From contig OZ038456.1 in the NCBI GenBank assembly GCA_964036195.1, forward strand, positions 7,564,001 to 7,628,000: 64,000 nucleotides of DNA. Reading direction: 5' to 3'. Below, in pieces: positions 1 through 10,826 of the stretch (positions within the stretch are counted from its first letter, which is position 1; every line of letters starts with the position of its first letter). The DNA comes from Sphaerolaimus hirsutus. Lineage: Eukaryota; Nematoda; Chromadorea; Monhysterida; Sphaerolaimidae. The position numbers and the translations under genes are program-made. The notes beneath the pieces are model-generated. The model was given only the letters and a program-made list of their open reading frames with translations, was not told the origin of the DNA and ran no database searches.

Positions 1-207
1 ATATGTACAGTGTAGGCTCTCGAGACAGTAAGCACATTAAATTGGATCCCGGCACACCTTACCTTTAAATTGGAATTGGGACCCGCCCCCCCTCTACTCA
101 CGAATGCATACACTTGACGCTCCGCATCTTTGTCTTCCGGACTACCGCCGGGCATTATTTCGCACAAAATGTGAAGCAATTGTTTTGCGTCGTAAGTGTC
201 CTGATGT

Positions 208-428
208 CACTCCCAGACCATGTCAAATCACCTGTAAAATGTCAAATGTCATTCAAAGTGACAAAAGTCATGTAAAATACTGTATTAGACGTCAAATGTC
301 ATTCAAAGTGTCAAAACTCATGTAAAATGCACTGGGAAATGTCAAATGTGTGTTGCCATTTTAAAGGGCTTTTTCATGTCTTTTGACATTTTGCATTTTA
401 CAGCACATTTCACAGGGTCTGGGAGCGG
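208..428. mobile_element. TGTCAAATG-word foldback element
   Basis: Begins cactcccagacc and ends ggtctgggagcg. The interior repeats tgtcaaatgtcattcaaagt. No coding content. Confidence 0.7.
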
Positions 429-689
429 CACCTGGTCCCCAACTTTTTCACAATTGTCCATGCTACCTGCGTGGTTAGCGTGTTTTTTTTTGTGGGCTCC
501 CTGTTAAAGGTAGTTTACAGCCAAAATAATCAGAAGTGTGCCAAATTCTGACAGGAAAGTACATCCTTCCCATAACCCCACCCCCTGTTGAATAACTCCC
601 CAGTCTGAAAAGTCTGATGAAAATGTAACTCCCTTGGGGGTCTATTCTAGGATATAAAGTATGTCGTAGTGGTAGGGTATAAAAAAACC

Positions 690-779
690 CTCGGATAAGT
701 CGCCCCTCGAAATACCCCCCGCAATATTTTCACTCTGTAAACATAAACCCCCTGGAGGGTAGTTCGAGGAAATACGGTA
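690..779. mobile_element. CCGTATT-type fragment
   Basis: Contains cccctcgaaataccccccgc and ends gttcgaggaaatacggta. The left end is unclear. Confidence 0.55.
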
Positions 780-819
780 TTCTCTATTTATTTTTAAAAG
801 CAACAACCAAACACACTCA

Positions 820-1010
820 TCATCGCAGCGATCTGATTCGCACTAATTGCCAAACCAAATTCTTCAAGCAAGTGGTCAATTTCGTCGGCATCAAATCCTA
901 TCAGTATTGGTTCATACGAGTGCTCCACTCCCCCGATGGAATATAACAATTCAGATATTTGCCGTTTTTTACGCCTCAGCGGCCCACCAGTGAGGTCGCC
1001 AACTATTGCT
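820..1010 (-). CDS. Possible exon fragment
   Basis: Minus-strand open frame containing RRKKRQISELLYSIGGVEHS and GFDADEIDHLLEEFGLAISA, with good amphipathic helix patterns. No family recognised. It is the most 3' candidate on this strand in the window. Splice sites are uncertain. Confidence 0.3.
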
Positions 1011-1021
1011 ACCGTAACCAA

Positions 1022-2270
1022 TGGAATAAAGTCACCAGTTTTTTATATAGGGCAATTGTCAGGTCTTGTATACTCGACAGACATGATATTATACAGGTTT
1101 GGTCCACTTATGTTTCGCTTCGCTGAGTCTCAATGAAATTCAATATCTTACTGAACAGCGAAGTGCGATACATCTTAAATACGGTAGAAAAACGGTGCAC
1201 AGTGGGTCGTAAATATGTCAATATGTAAAGTCGACGGACATATCATTCTACAAAATTGGAAAGTTATATTTTGTTCTTGTAGAGCGAACGAGAAATGAAA
1301 ATATTAAAAAAGAAAATGGAAAGATAATAAAAAGGAAAATAACATTGTGCGGTTCTTTACGCACTCGTTTACTCCAATTTTTGTGCCGATAGGTGCTGCA
1401 AATTTTTGATTAAACGTTTACCTACGTTTAATCTAATTCATATTTAGAAAAGTTACATGCTATCGATTCATTTTGAAGAAAACTTGTTACGTTCAAAATT
1501 TTGAATTCAGAAAACGTTCCCGCTTTGTCTTTATTCAGATGCTGTCCATCCAGACGACGCTTGGATGGCATCATGCCAAAAAACTCAACTAAAGTCGGTG
1601 GACATTTCACCCTACAAAATCGGAGAGTTAGAATTCGCTCGTGAATAGAGCGAACAACGAAACTTGTGTCCCACGCGGACGCTAGAAATTGAAAAAGAAA
1701 ATCATATTAAAAGTAAAATGGACGTTTCGCTGCGTCCGTGCGTGCCACGCCCTAGTTATCTACATTTTCAACGTTGCTTGTAAAGAATTTGACCGTTCAA
1801 ACTACCGTTTTACCGTTCAAACTACCGTTTATGTTTTTATTTTATTTTTCATTCGTTGGCTCTGTTCCAACAAAAGAGAACTTGGCAGCTGGCCAAAATT
1901 TCGAAATCCGCTATTTATATGAATAAAGTAGGCTCACAATAGCTATATAACCATGCATATAAACAATGAAGGTGGAAATTGGCAAAGCAAAGTAAATTTT
2001 AACGATTTTTAGCTAACTTTCAGTTTCACTCTCATGTGTATAATACGCAACTGGTAACTGGGATAAGGGCCAAGTTTTCATCCGTGACCCGATCTATTCC
2101 AATGGTTAAAATATTGCGTCACAATACCTAATGCCGTCATGCACTCTCCACTGGAGAGACTGACGCAAATGTTTGTAGGGCAATACGTCTGCCGACTTTA
2201 CACTTTGACAGGGGTTTGAATTGTGCGGGCACAATTGAATAGTTTCACTCCGTATATGCGTGAGCACGAG
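1022..2270. other. No recognisable gene
   Basis: AT-rich sequence with short frames only. Two related stretches (agagcgaacgagaaatgaaaa near 1281 and agagcgaacaacgaaacttg near 1647) hint at an old duplication. Nothing else identified. Confidence 0.4.
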
Positions 2271-2314
2271 TCACCAAAACAGAGTTCTACGGGTTGGATA
2301 CAGCGTGCATGATA

Positions 2315-2500
2315 TGCAACGATGGAAAAAACACAGAAATTGAACACAGAAACTCATTGAGTTTCTGTGTTTTTGTTTTACACAGAAACACGGAAACTCA
2401 TGAATTTTGAAAAACTCAAAACTCAAATGAGTTTTTGTTTGGAGAACACAGAAACACGGAAACACAGAAAAGTTTTTTGAGTTTTTGTGTTTTTTCAGTG
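2315..2500. repeat. ACACAGAAAC-word block
   Basis: Alternating cacagaaact and gagtttttgtgttttt words forming foldback structure; begins cgatggaaaaaacacag. A second block at 3270-3482 ends cttacccatcgttg. Probably one more word-filled MITE family. Confidence 0.55.
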
Positions 2501-2683
2501 AAGCAGTTGAATGCACCACATTAATTAAGTTAAACTAAACAAGATAAGATAAGCCTCTATAGTATGTAAATATGTACATAATGTATTCATATTTTATAAT
2601 GGTACAAAAAAGAACTTCAAGATGGCATGCACATCTCATGGTGGATTTGACAATTTAAATTTCGACATTTAAGTATACCTTAT

Positions 2684-3017
2684 TACCTTGAATTAACCCC
2701 CCCCCCCTTGAATTAACTCCCCTCAAAATGGACTGGTGAAATAATAAGCCCCGCCCCCCTCGAAAATACCCCCCTCCGGGATGATGTACATCATGTATCC
2801 ATTGTACATGATGTATTTATTACTGCTAATTTGCATCGCAGCTACACATAGGCTGTACTAGGTTGTGTAGCTATCTACATGTTTATTTCAAATATATCCT
2901 GTTTGTATGCATTTATAACCTGTTTTGGGTATATAAATGCCTACTATTTTCTATGATCTTTACAAAACTTTCTGACAAAATAATAATGCCCATGGGGGTA
3001 TTTCGAGGTAATATGGT
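2684..3017. mobile_element. CCGTATT-type element, degraded ends
   Basis: Begins attaccttgaattaaccccc and ends gtatttcgaggtaatatggt. Shares the tacatcatgtatcc block with 58581-58997. Confidence 0.65.
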
Positions 3018-3046
3018 AGTTGTAATTCAAATCAATTCCGTTGTCT

Positions 3047-3189
3047 TCCATACAGTGCACATCCATTGAAGAATTTTGGAGTACTGCATAAATTGTTGTT
3101 TCTGGGCATTTTGTTGCTGGTGTTGTGATGTTGATGTCCTCATTGTGGACATTTTTATGGACTTTTTTGACACTTGAATGCACACACAA
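3047..3189 (-). CDS. Possible exon fragment
   Basis: Minus-strand open frame with NEDINITTPATKCPETTIYA and a second Cys further on, followed by CCGTA-type repeat sequence. It resembles an extracellular Cys/sequon-bearing piece. Splice borders are not resolved. Confidence 0.2.
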
Positions 3190-3703
3190 ATGTTATGTGG
3201 GGTTAAAACATGTGCAAAACCAATATTTTATAAGAAAACCACTGTTTCCAGATCGAAATGCTGTAAATCAAAATTTTTTGGGGGAAAACTCGAATATTTT
3301 TGAAAAAACTCAAGTTTTTTTTAGAAAAAACTCAAAAAACTTGAGTTTTTACAAAAAACACAGAAATAAAAACAGAGTTACTCAAGTTTTTTTCAAGAAA
3401 AAAACTCAAAACACAGGTATTCATTTTTGAAAAACTCAAAACACAGAAAGTGTTTTTTTTTGGAGAACTTACCCATCGTTGATGATATGACATCATGCAA
3501 CTCATTGTATAGTATCATGTACGCCGAGTATACAGGGCACTTGTAAAAATTTTGGTAAAAATTCTACCTTATTTGAGAAGGTTTTTTTAACAGGTATTAT
3601 TTGAGTAGATTACAGATTTAAAAAAAAGTAAACAGTAAAACAACCAAGGACATTTCTGTTCTGTTTTTGACATTTATATGGCGATTTATTTCAAGCGATA
3701 CGG

Positions 3704-3786
3704 TAATGGGTCTGTGAGTATTTCCGCTGCTTCAAGAGTTTCAGATATGATACTAATATCATTGATAGAAGTTGGGTCCACAGCAC
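3704..3786 (-). CDS. Exon candidate, short
   Basis: After the acceptor tttgcag the frame GAVDPTSINDISIISETLEA is open and coding-like. The phase does not match the preceding candidate and the frame runs to a CCGTA-type boundary without a clear donor. Weak. Confidence 0.25.
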
Positions 3787-3859
3787 CTGCAAAGTTGGAA
3801 GTTTGCCAAGATTTAAATCAGGGATAAAATCCCTAGCCACCGTAAATATACGTACTATT

Positions 3860-4110
3860 GGAGGTAAAATAAGGTGTTTAGCTGATTGTTACCTAATAGA
3901 CGAGTGTCGTTTTATTGTTTAGTCAACTTTTACACCTGCCATTCATTCTATTGGATGTGCGGTTCCATTAGAGGCTGCCGTTCTATTAGTTTTGTTAGCG
4001 CAAAAATGTTCCAAAACCTGCCATTCTATTGGAGGTGCCCTTCTATTTGGAGCTACCCGTTCTATCAGATATCATTAGGTTTGTTTTCAGATAGCATTGG
4101 GTTTGTGGGG
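3860..4110. repeat. TTCTATTGGAGG-word block
   Basis: Repeats of ccattctattggaggtgcc with variations; same word family as 8508-8683, ends not resolved. Confidence 0.55.
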
Positions 4111-4225
4111 GAGAGGCTATAAAACGTAAAGGCGCAAAAAACCTTACCATTGACTCATAGATAAATAATTATTAATACTTCATTATTTGGAAAAAAACGA
4201 CACCAAAAGGCAGGTAAAATAAGAC

Positions 4226-4439
4226 TAGTGATGGAAAAAGCGCCATGCCTTTGGCGCCAAGCGCCGAAAGCGCCAGAGCAAAATGGCGCCAAGCGCCAGA
4301 AGCGCCATGGTATTTCTTGCTTTGGCGTTAGCCCCAAGTGCCAGCGCCAGCCATTTCGTTCCTGGCGCCATACAAAGATGGCGCTTTTTCCTTTGGTGAC
4401 AGTGCCAGACGCCAGCGCCATGGCTCTTTTCCATCACTC
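4226..4439. mobile_element. GCGCCA-word element
   Basis: Starts TAGTGATGGAAAAAGCGCC and ends TTTTCCATCACT. The interior is alternating ggcgccaagcgccaaaagcgcc. Frames rich in Ala-Leu-Gly-Trp seen here are products of the words and not genes. It abuts the exon candidate at 4501-4647. Confidence 0.85.
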
Positions 4440-4500
4440 GGTAAAACCAACCACAAAAGTTGATAATGTCATCGTGACATTTGGTTGCATTTTTGATCAC

Positions 4501-4647
4501 AAAGTTTGGGAACAGAGTGGCTCCGATTAAATCCATTATTGTGTCATTGGTTAAAATTTGAAGAGCTTCACTCATATGTTCCTCGAGCCTGGAAATCTCT
4601 TGCAAAAGAGTACCTTTGGCCAACTTGTCGATTTCATTGATGTACTC
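4501..4647 (-). CDS. Exon candidate, helical segment
   Basis: Begins after a strong acceptor (catttcag) with EYINEIDKLAKGTLLQEISR and LEEHMSEALQILTNDTIMDL, strongly helical with coiled-coil character. The downstream border is uncertain: a possible donor AACTTT|gtgatc is used here, but the frame stays open until the GCGCC element at 4226-4439. Phase 0 entry fits 5364-5608. Confidence 0.45.
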
Positions 4648-5363
4648 CTGAAATGTATGCTGGGGTGTCTTTGGGGGTATAATTTTAGGGGGGGGGGGGT
4701 CACCAGTAGAGTTGGGGAGTTGATCCGACCCGGCTCAAACCAAATATCGCACATTTTTTGGAACAGAAACCCACTACCTGAACCCAACTCTTATCAGGAT
4801 TGCAAGCGTGAAATGCCAAGGTGTGCCAGGCAGTTTGAAATTAATGTGGGAAATCACCCTACACTCTTGTGTGTCAAAAACAATTTGAAAATGGAAAGGT
4901 AACAAATTTTACTGCTGGAAAATGGAAAGGTGTACATTTTTGCTGCAGAAATGGAGTGTTGACCTTAATAAATACCTGAACAGAGCCTGATATCCAAAAA
5001 TTTTTTTGGAATTGATACCCAATAGCTGACCCAAACGTTTGAAACTGATACCTTAACCCAAAATTATAAAATGTCCAGTGTCAGTCAGCAGTGTTTGGTG
5101 TGAATATATAGGTATACCTGTTTAATGCTTATATACTTATATAGGGATCTTCTAGGAATTATAAAGCTTCTTTTCACTTTTTTACGGATCTTTCCATTTT
5201 CTGCTTTCTTGACACTGAAAAGCCTTTGTATTGGACGCCAAACGCCTCCGAAATCCTTCCAATGGTCTATCCCAACAGAGGAACAATTTACTATCTATCA
5301 ATTGACTATCGACCCCCCTCAAGTGCGCAAATTCACAGGGCCACTGAATCAAAACAAACAAAC
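4648..5363. other. No recognisable gene
   Basis: Intron-like sequence between exon candidates; short frames without family resemblance. A poly-G run (4690-4699) lies near its start. Confidence 0.4.
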
Positions 5364-5608
5364 ATCAAGTTCATAGTAAATCACAGTCCATACACCATCA
5401 TTGAGCCAATCCACAATTTCCAATATGCTTGCACTGCCATCTTTTTCATAATTTTCCATTTTCTCGAATAACTTCACTAGGTCACGGAATTTTTCCAAAT
5501 CTTCAGTAGAGTACAAGCGGTCATCAAATAACTGCTTGATAGCTTCGATTGTATTCAGAACAAACTCGACACTGTCTTCAATATCTTTTGATAGACTGTC
5601 GACTTGAC
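5364..5608 (-). CDS. Exon candidate, helical segment ending in a possible pre-TM2 strand
   Basis: 245 bp, acceptor tgtgcag, donor GAT|gtttgt (weak). The translation starts with VDSLSKDIEDSVEFVLNTIE, has LYSTEDLEKFRDLVKLFEKM, and ends WLNDGVWTVIYYELD. The last part resembles the strand that precedes TM2 in DEG/ENaC channels, but no Gly-rich TM2 motif follows, so the match is weak. Phase 1 in agrees with 6158-6320, and phase 0 out agrees with 4501-4647. Confidence 0.5.
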
Positions 5609-6157
5609 CTGCACATTTTGAATTTTGTCCTATTCTTTTTGTGATATTGTATTTGTTTAAATGTATTTATATTTACTGGAAAAATACTTATTCTCGGGGA
5701 TTGAGTAAATATGTTTATGTTTTGTCTGAAAAAGTACCTGTGCTCATGCTCATGTATACTGTTCAAAATATTTGGGTACATACAATGTATTTCAGATTGG
5801 CTTTTTCAATACATAGAAGGGGAAAAAACGGCTTACCATTGGGAAAAATAGCCAAAAATGGGTATATAAAAAACCATGGCTGAAAAATGTAAAAAGCATA
5901 TGTATAGTAATTTTGTCAAGAAAAATGTAGGAATTACTGATTTGAGTAACAATGATGGTATGTATTGTCCAAAAATGCCTTTTAGTTTTTATTGGGAAAA
6001 AGAACATTTACTCACATTTATTTGTGAGTAGAAGTGAAAAAAAACCCAATGTTTTCTGTACTCAGTGGGTGAGTAAAAAAAACTTTGTGTACTTTTTGTA
6101 TACTTTGAAAAAGTTCTGTACTTTTAATAACTCCCTGTGATTTGTGTATTATGATAC

Positions 6158-6320
6158 CTTCATATTGTGAGCTGTTTGTGAGATAGTCAGCTGGGGAGAT
6201 GCCCATGGCCAGTCTGACCACGTCCTCTATTGCATATGCATCTGGCTTGAGGTCCTCTGTGTCATATTCATCAGTCTTCAGTAACTCTGCTTGAACTGTA
6301 GTCCACATGTCTCCACCTGC
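6158..6320 (-). CDS. Exon candidate, acidic helical segment
   Basis: 163 bp, acceptor ttcacag, donor GAAG|gtatca. It encodes AGGDMWTTVQAELLKTDEYD then an acidic stretch and DYLTNSSQYE (an N-glycosylation sequon, consistent with a secreted or extracellular side). Phase 0 in, phase 1 out; the next candidate exon starts in the matching phase. The product is unknown. Confidence 0.5.
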
Positions 6321-6600
6321 CTGTGAAGTTGATAAAACATGTTACTTCAAACTAGGTATGTCATACTCATGGGATGAATGATTAGTTTTAGTGCCCAGGT
6401 AAAATTATTACATTATATGGGTAAAAAGAAATAAGCAAACCACTGAATAATAACCTGCACGATTTATTTACAATCCAGCCAAAAAGTTTTTATGTTTCTA
6501 ATCAGAAACAAACATTTGGAACGATGTACCCCTGTCAACCCTTGTTATGATATAGGTAGATGGGATGAATTCTTTTGGATTAAGGTACTTTTGTGCCATC

Positions 6601-6888
6601 AAGTATTCAGGGGGGAGTTATTCAAGGGTGGGGAGTTATTCAAGGGAGGGAGTTATTTTTTCTCATAACTTACAGGAAAACTTGTAGGTAGATAGGTGTG
6701 TATACACTGCGTAATACACACTGTGCAGCTGCTTTCGCTGCCGTATGCTAACATCCTTTGTATTTTTTGTCTCACACACTGCACTGCATTTGCATTTCGT
6801 TTTTTTCACTTGTTCCAGTATCCTCTCCACTCATCACAGAAGGGGGAGTTATTCAAGGGGGGTCTTATTCGAGGATATACGGTAAGTT
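6601..6888. mobile_element. GGGGAGTTATTCAAGGG-word element
   Basis: Words ggggagttattcaagggtgg at both ends and a terminal cgaggatatacggta. Similar words occur around 20950-21030, 21540-21660, 24640-24730 and 25250-25330. Confidence 0.6.
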
Positions 6889-6945
6889 AAAATGTTGTAT
6901 AAAGTGCCACGACCACGATCCCGTCACTTTCCCCAAACGCCACAC

Positions 6946-7176
6946 CTGTGCCAATCGTTCCTTGAGTGTGAGATGGTGCTTGTGGTCGGGTGGATAACCA
7001 TCCAGATAAGCGGCGCCATTTGTGGGGTCGACATTTGCGTCCCGCATGTCGAACAAAACATCTTTTAACAAATTGAAATGTTCTATTGTTTCTGGCAATT
7101 TCATGACCCTTCTAATGGCTTCAGTTGATGCCTTCAAATGTTCTTGTATCATTTTCATTGTTTCATTGTCCAGACT
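6946..7176 (-). CDS. Exon candidate, helical protein segment
   Basis: A 231-bp open segment (77 codons), acceptor tcgcag, donor CAG|gtgtgg, phase 0 to 0. It begins SLDNETMKMIQEHLKASTEA and continues with charged helical sequence, then a Pro/His-rich stretch (DGYPPDHKHH). The family is not recognised. It joins in phase to 6158-6320. It may be part of the DEG/ENaC gene as an unusual helical insertion, or a separate gene on the same strand. Confidence 0.5.
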
Positions 7177-7506
7177 CTGCGAGTGTTTTTGCATTTTTTT
7201 AATACTTTTTCTACATACCTAGGTACTTATGTCTTACACGCCAATGCACCATTGCGATACTTACCATATTTCTTCTCATAGATGAGCGCCGTTCTATTTT
7301 TTCGTCAAATTTTTTTACCTGCCATTCTGTTAGAGGTGCCGCTCAATTGGAGGCTGCCGTTCTTTTTTCACCAATATTTTTCAGACATTTTTATTTGTTT
7401 GTTCAATTTATTTGTGTTAGTAATGAAAAATGAATCACATTTTCCGATGAGAGCATCAATTCAAACAAAACCCAATGTGAAAATAAGCCTAAATCATAGT
7501 TCTGAA

Positions 7507-8427
7507 CAGAGTTGGAAAAACGTATTTACGTTTACCCGAAATACCCGGTTATTCGGGTATTTATACTTACGTTTACGTTTACGTTTTCCAAAAATACCAT
7601 TACGTTTTGTTACGTTTTCCTGACCAAAATACCCGGGTACTAGGGAAAACGTAAAAAACTTGTGATCGTTCACATGTTCAAATGGGCCGCACCAACCTGC
7701 AGCCAACAATATTCTTATGTTTTTGCATAAATGTAACATGTATACATACAAAAAAGCGGTGTATAAAAATGTGAATGCACGCTTGCACTTACACATGGAA
7801 TACTGGGTAGATATTCATAAATGTGTTCAAATGCTGAACACATAGAAACCTTTTTGTGTGTTTGTAACATGTCTTGCGTTTATACATTTTTTGTGATGAA
7901 TTCCCACGACGCAGTTGCAACAACTGTGAGTAGCAAACGTTTTGAAACTGGCATGACGAGTGCAAGCTCTAGTGCCAATCCTAGACTCAGTACCATGCTC
8001 TGTAAAATGTAAATTTCATGCAAATGTCAAAACTCATGTAAAATGCCCAGCAAAATGGCTAAGATTTGCCACTTTCCAGGGCATTTTGCATGACTTACGA
8101 CACTTTGCATGCCTTTTGACATTTGAGAAGGCGTTTTACAGGGTCTGGGACTCCCCCGGAATCACCAGCGTAGTTGGATTGGCCACACTTACAACAGAAA
8201 GTGGTGCAGATTGAGCAATTGACCCATCTATAGGTGAAAATAATGGTATTTTCCAAAGCACAATGGCAAATACTGTGTGTAAAATTTTTTTACGTTTACG
8301 TTTTTTTTTACGTATTCCTTGGTATTTTAAAAATACCTTACGTTTTAGTATTTATACTTTCAATTTGGAAAAGGTATTTACGTTTACATTTACGTTTTCC
8401 AAAAATACCAGTATTTGCACAACTCTG
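7507..8427. mobile_element. hAT-type element with ACGTTT words
   Basis: Ends CAGAGTTGG and CAACTCTG, flanked by GTTCTGAA at 7499-7506 and 8428-8435 (8-bp duplication). Subterminal zones are filled with tttacgtttacgtttacg and aaataccc words. The middle holds unrelated sequence, including a TGTCAAATG-type element. No transposase. Confidence 0.9.
7972..8152. mobile_element. TGTCAAATG-word fragment inside the hAT-type element
   Basis: Begins cctagactcag and ends acagggtctgggactcc. Nested in 7507-8427. Confidence 0.55.
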
Positions 8428-8453
8428 GTTCTGAACACCTTGGATGTTCTCAC

Positions 8454-8507
8454 CACCCATTTTTCTAATATTTGTGTGTTCTGGCACTCTTCCAACGTAA
8501 TTTCATC
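8454..8507 (-). CDS. Exon candidate, short
   Basis: Encodes DEITLEECQNTQILEKWV between the acceptor ggcag and the donor GTG|gtgaga, phase 0 at both ends, matching the next candidate exon (6946-7176). Its phase does not fit the exon candidate immediately upstream in gene sense, so one of the two borders is wrong or they are not joined. A hAT-type element ends 26 bp beyond its donor. Confidence 0.35.
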
Positions 8508-8683
8508 CTGCCGTTCTTTTAGAGGTGCCATTATATTGGAGGTGCCGTTCAATTGGAGGTGCTGTTCTATTGAGGTGCCGTTCTATTGGAGGCTGCTGTT
8601 CTATTAATTTTGTGAGTGAAAAAAAGTGCCAGAACCTGCCGTTCTATTGAAGGTATGCCATTCTATTAGAAGAAATACGGTAT
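8508..8683. mobile_element. GTTCTATTGGAGGTGCC-word element
   Basis: Tandem gttctattggaggtgcc words ending in attagaagaaatacggta. It fills nearly all of the 184 bp between two exon candidates. Related pieces: 3860-4110, 7285-7360, 18606-18672 and 46675-46740. Confidence 0.7.
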
Positions 8684-8691
8684 GCACTCAC

Positions 8692-8777
8692 TCTCAGGAA
8701 TAATGGAAGGAAAAATCTCCAACAAATTGGATTCTTTTGTGACCATGGTGATATTCAATGACAAATTTGATTTACAC
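8692..8777 (-). CDS. Exon candidate, unidentified ectodomain-like segment
   Basis: An 86-bp segment after the acceptor gttag with a strong donor GAGA|gtgagt. It encodes CKSNLSLNITMVTKESNLLE then IFPSIIPE, a Cys followed by alternating beta-strand sequence and an Asn-Ile-Thr sequon, as expected of an extracellular domain. It may belong to the DEG/ENaC gene upstream, but the exon linking it to 14411-14486 is missing. The element at 8508-8683 begins 8 bp past its donor. Confidence 0.4.
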
Positions 8778-8876
8778 CTAACATTTAGTTATATTTCGAT
8801 TATTTCTTTTCGCGTTCATTTGCTCAATGCTTTTTTTTCGGAGCAGTCAAACCCGGGTAGTGGGGTGCTAGAGTGT

Positions 8877-8985
8877 TTATATTTCGGTGTTATTGGCAAT
8901 GTTGTCTGCCGCATATTCTGCAGTAAGGTTTTTAGGTAGTTTAAGTGTTTTCTCTATATTCCCCTCATCAACTATGTTAAATGCA
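8877..8985 (-). CDS. Exon-like open frame, unidentified
   Basis: Minus-strand frame after the acceptor ttttgtag reading AFNIVDEGNIEKTLKLPKN and continuing to a TAA. The composition looks coding (Lys/Glu/Asn-rich with a hydrophobic rhythm) but no donor or family is recognised. It lies in line with the other minus-strand candidates between 4.5 and 8.8 kb. Confidence 0.3.
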
Positions 8986-9300
8986 CTACAAAAACTCACC
9001 TGTTAGGACCGCAATTAGGAGTAGTCAATGGGTATGCAATGTGGAATGTATATTTACTTGCAATTGGCTTTCAAGGTCTGAGACAAGTAAACCTATTTGA
9101 TTTGATTTGATTCACTCTCACTTGGTGACGTCATGAAAAGTGTCTCGTCCAAGAATTGTATTACATGCTTATGGGACTTGCGGGGCATTCAAAGGGGGCG
9201 GGAGGTAAATATAATCAACACTTAACAAAACTCGAATTAACCCACCCGCATAATATACCCAATGGGCAGAACGCTCATGCTCAAAGACGGGTGCATCTGG

Positions 9301-9890
9301 TGCCACTCACAGACGCTGTAAAATGCCACGCAAAATGTCAAATGTCATTCAACGTGTCGAGTCATGTGTATGCCCTGGAAAATGTCAAATGTCATTCGAC
9401 GTGTCAAGTCATGTGTATGTCGTGGAAAATGTCAAATGTCATGCAAATTGTCAAATTTGATGTAAAACGCCCTGCAAAATAGCAAATCAGTTCTATGATA
9501 GCCCATTTTCCATGATTTTTGCCACTTTGCATGATATTTGACATTATCCAGGGGATTTTCCATGACTTTTGACACTTTGCATAACTTTCGACATTATCCA
9601 CGGGATTTTCTATGACTTTTGACACTTTGTATAACATTTGACATTTTCCAGTGCATTTTACATGTCTTCTGACCATAGGCGGCGTAAGTGCTTGTGCGCT
9701 TGTGAATGTCACAAGCGGAATTTTCGGTGTCACAAGCAGAAATACCCTTGTTTACCTAGTAAAAAGGTCAAATTTTGGCCAATGTGGTTGTGAATGTCAC
9801 AAGCACAAATTGGGACCTTCTGACACCTTGCATGACATAACATTTGTCCATTCTACATGGTATTTTACAGGGTCTTTGAGTGGCCCCTGG
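9301..9890. mobile_element. TGTCAAATG-word foldback element with insertion
   Basis: Ends cactcacagacgctgtaaaa and ttttacagggtctttgagtg. Interior TGTCAAATG/CATTTTACA words, with a gtcacaagc-rich block at about 9680-9810. Confidence 0.7.
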
Positions 9891-10215
9891 TAGCGCGTAC
9901 ACTCTGATTTGCACTTGTCCAGAGAAAGCGCGCCCGGCGCCGACATGTTTGTTTGAGCTGAAATAACGCATTTGAAGTGCTTTTCGACGCTGCACACTAC
10001 GGCAGGGCGATTTTCAGCTGTTGATTGAGGGGGGGGGGGGGGTGTTACTGTGCAGAGCACTTTAAAAAGTTTCAAATGTTGAATGAAAACTTCCATATTT
10101 ATATGACAATGTGGTGCAGTATATAGTATATTATTTAGGCGCACACGCATGTCAAATAGCAGATGTTTCCCAATGTAACATAACATAACAAATCCGTGTG
10201 AACGGTCATCAGAAT

Positions 10216-10570
10216 TAGTGATGTAAAAGCGCCATGGTGCTCGCGCCATAGCAAAAAGCGTCATGGCGCTTCTGGCTCTTGGCGCCATTTTGCTCTGGCG
10301 CCATCGGCGCATGGCGCTGCGGCGGGTCGAAAAGGTGCCGTGGTTCCTTTGGCGCTTGGCGACACGGCGAGCGCCAGCGCCAGCCGTTTTGTTCCTGGCG
10401 GCACGCAAAAATAGCGCCAAGCGCCAAAAGCGCCCTGGCGCTTTTCCGAAACCCAGCGCCAAGCGCCAATGGCGCCAGAGCACTATAGCGCCAAGCGCCG
10501 AAAGCGCCATTGCGCTTTTTGCTTTGGCGCTAGCGCCAGGCGCCAGCGCCATGGCGCTTTTCCATCACTA
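10216..10570. mobile_element. GCGCCA-word element
   Basis: Starts TAGTGATGTAAAAGCGCC and ends GGCGCTTTTCCATCACTA. A 355-bp interior of GCGCCA palindromic words. A clear flanking duplication was not seen. Confidence 0.85.
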
Positions 10571-10826
10571 CAGATAGCATTGAAAAAATCTCTGGAAGAT
10601 TTATATTGAAATAATCTCAGAAAATATAAGATTTTCTGAGATTTATTTTTTCACGATTTTCTACAGAGATTTAATTATATTTTCTTTTTGAGGGATTGAG
10701 GAGATTTTGAGATTTTTTAAAATATCAGAACATCTCTCATATTCTGATATTTATATTTTGGTTTTTGAGACAGATTTAATTATATTTTTTTCTTGAGAGA
10801 TGTTCGGAGATTATATTTAATCATAT

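Noticed and set aside
10263..10577. Long frames rich in Ala-Leu-Gly-Trp-Arg in GCGCC blocks
   Set aside because: They arise from translating GCGCCA words on both strands and recur in every array; no conserved start, splice site or family.
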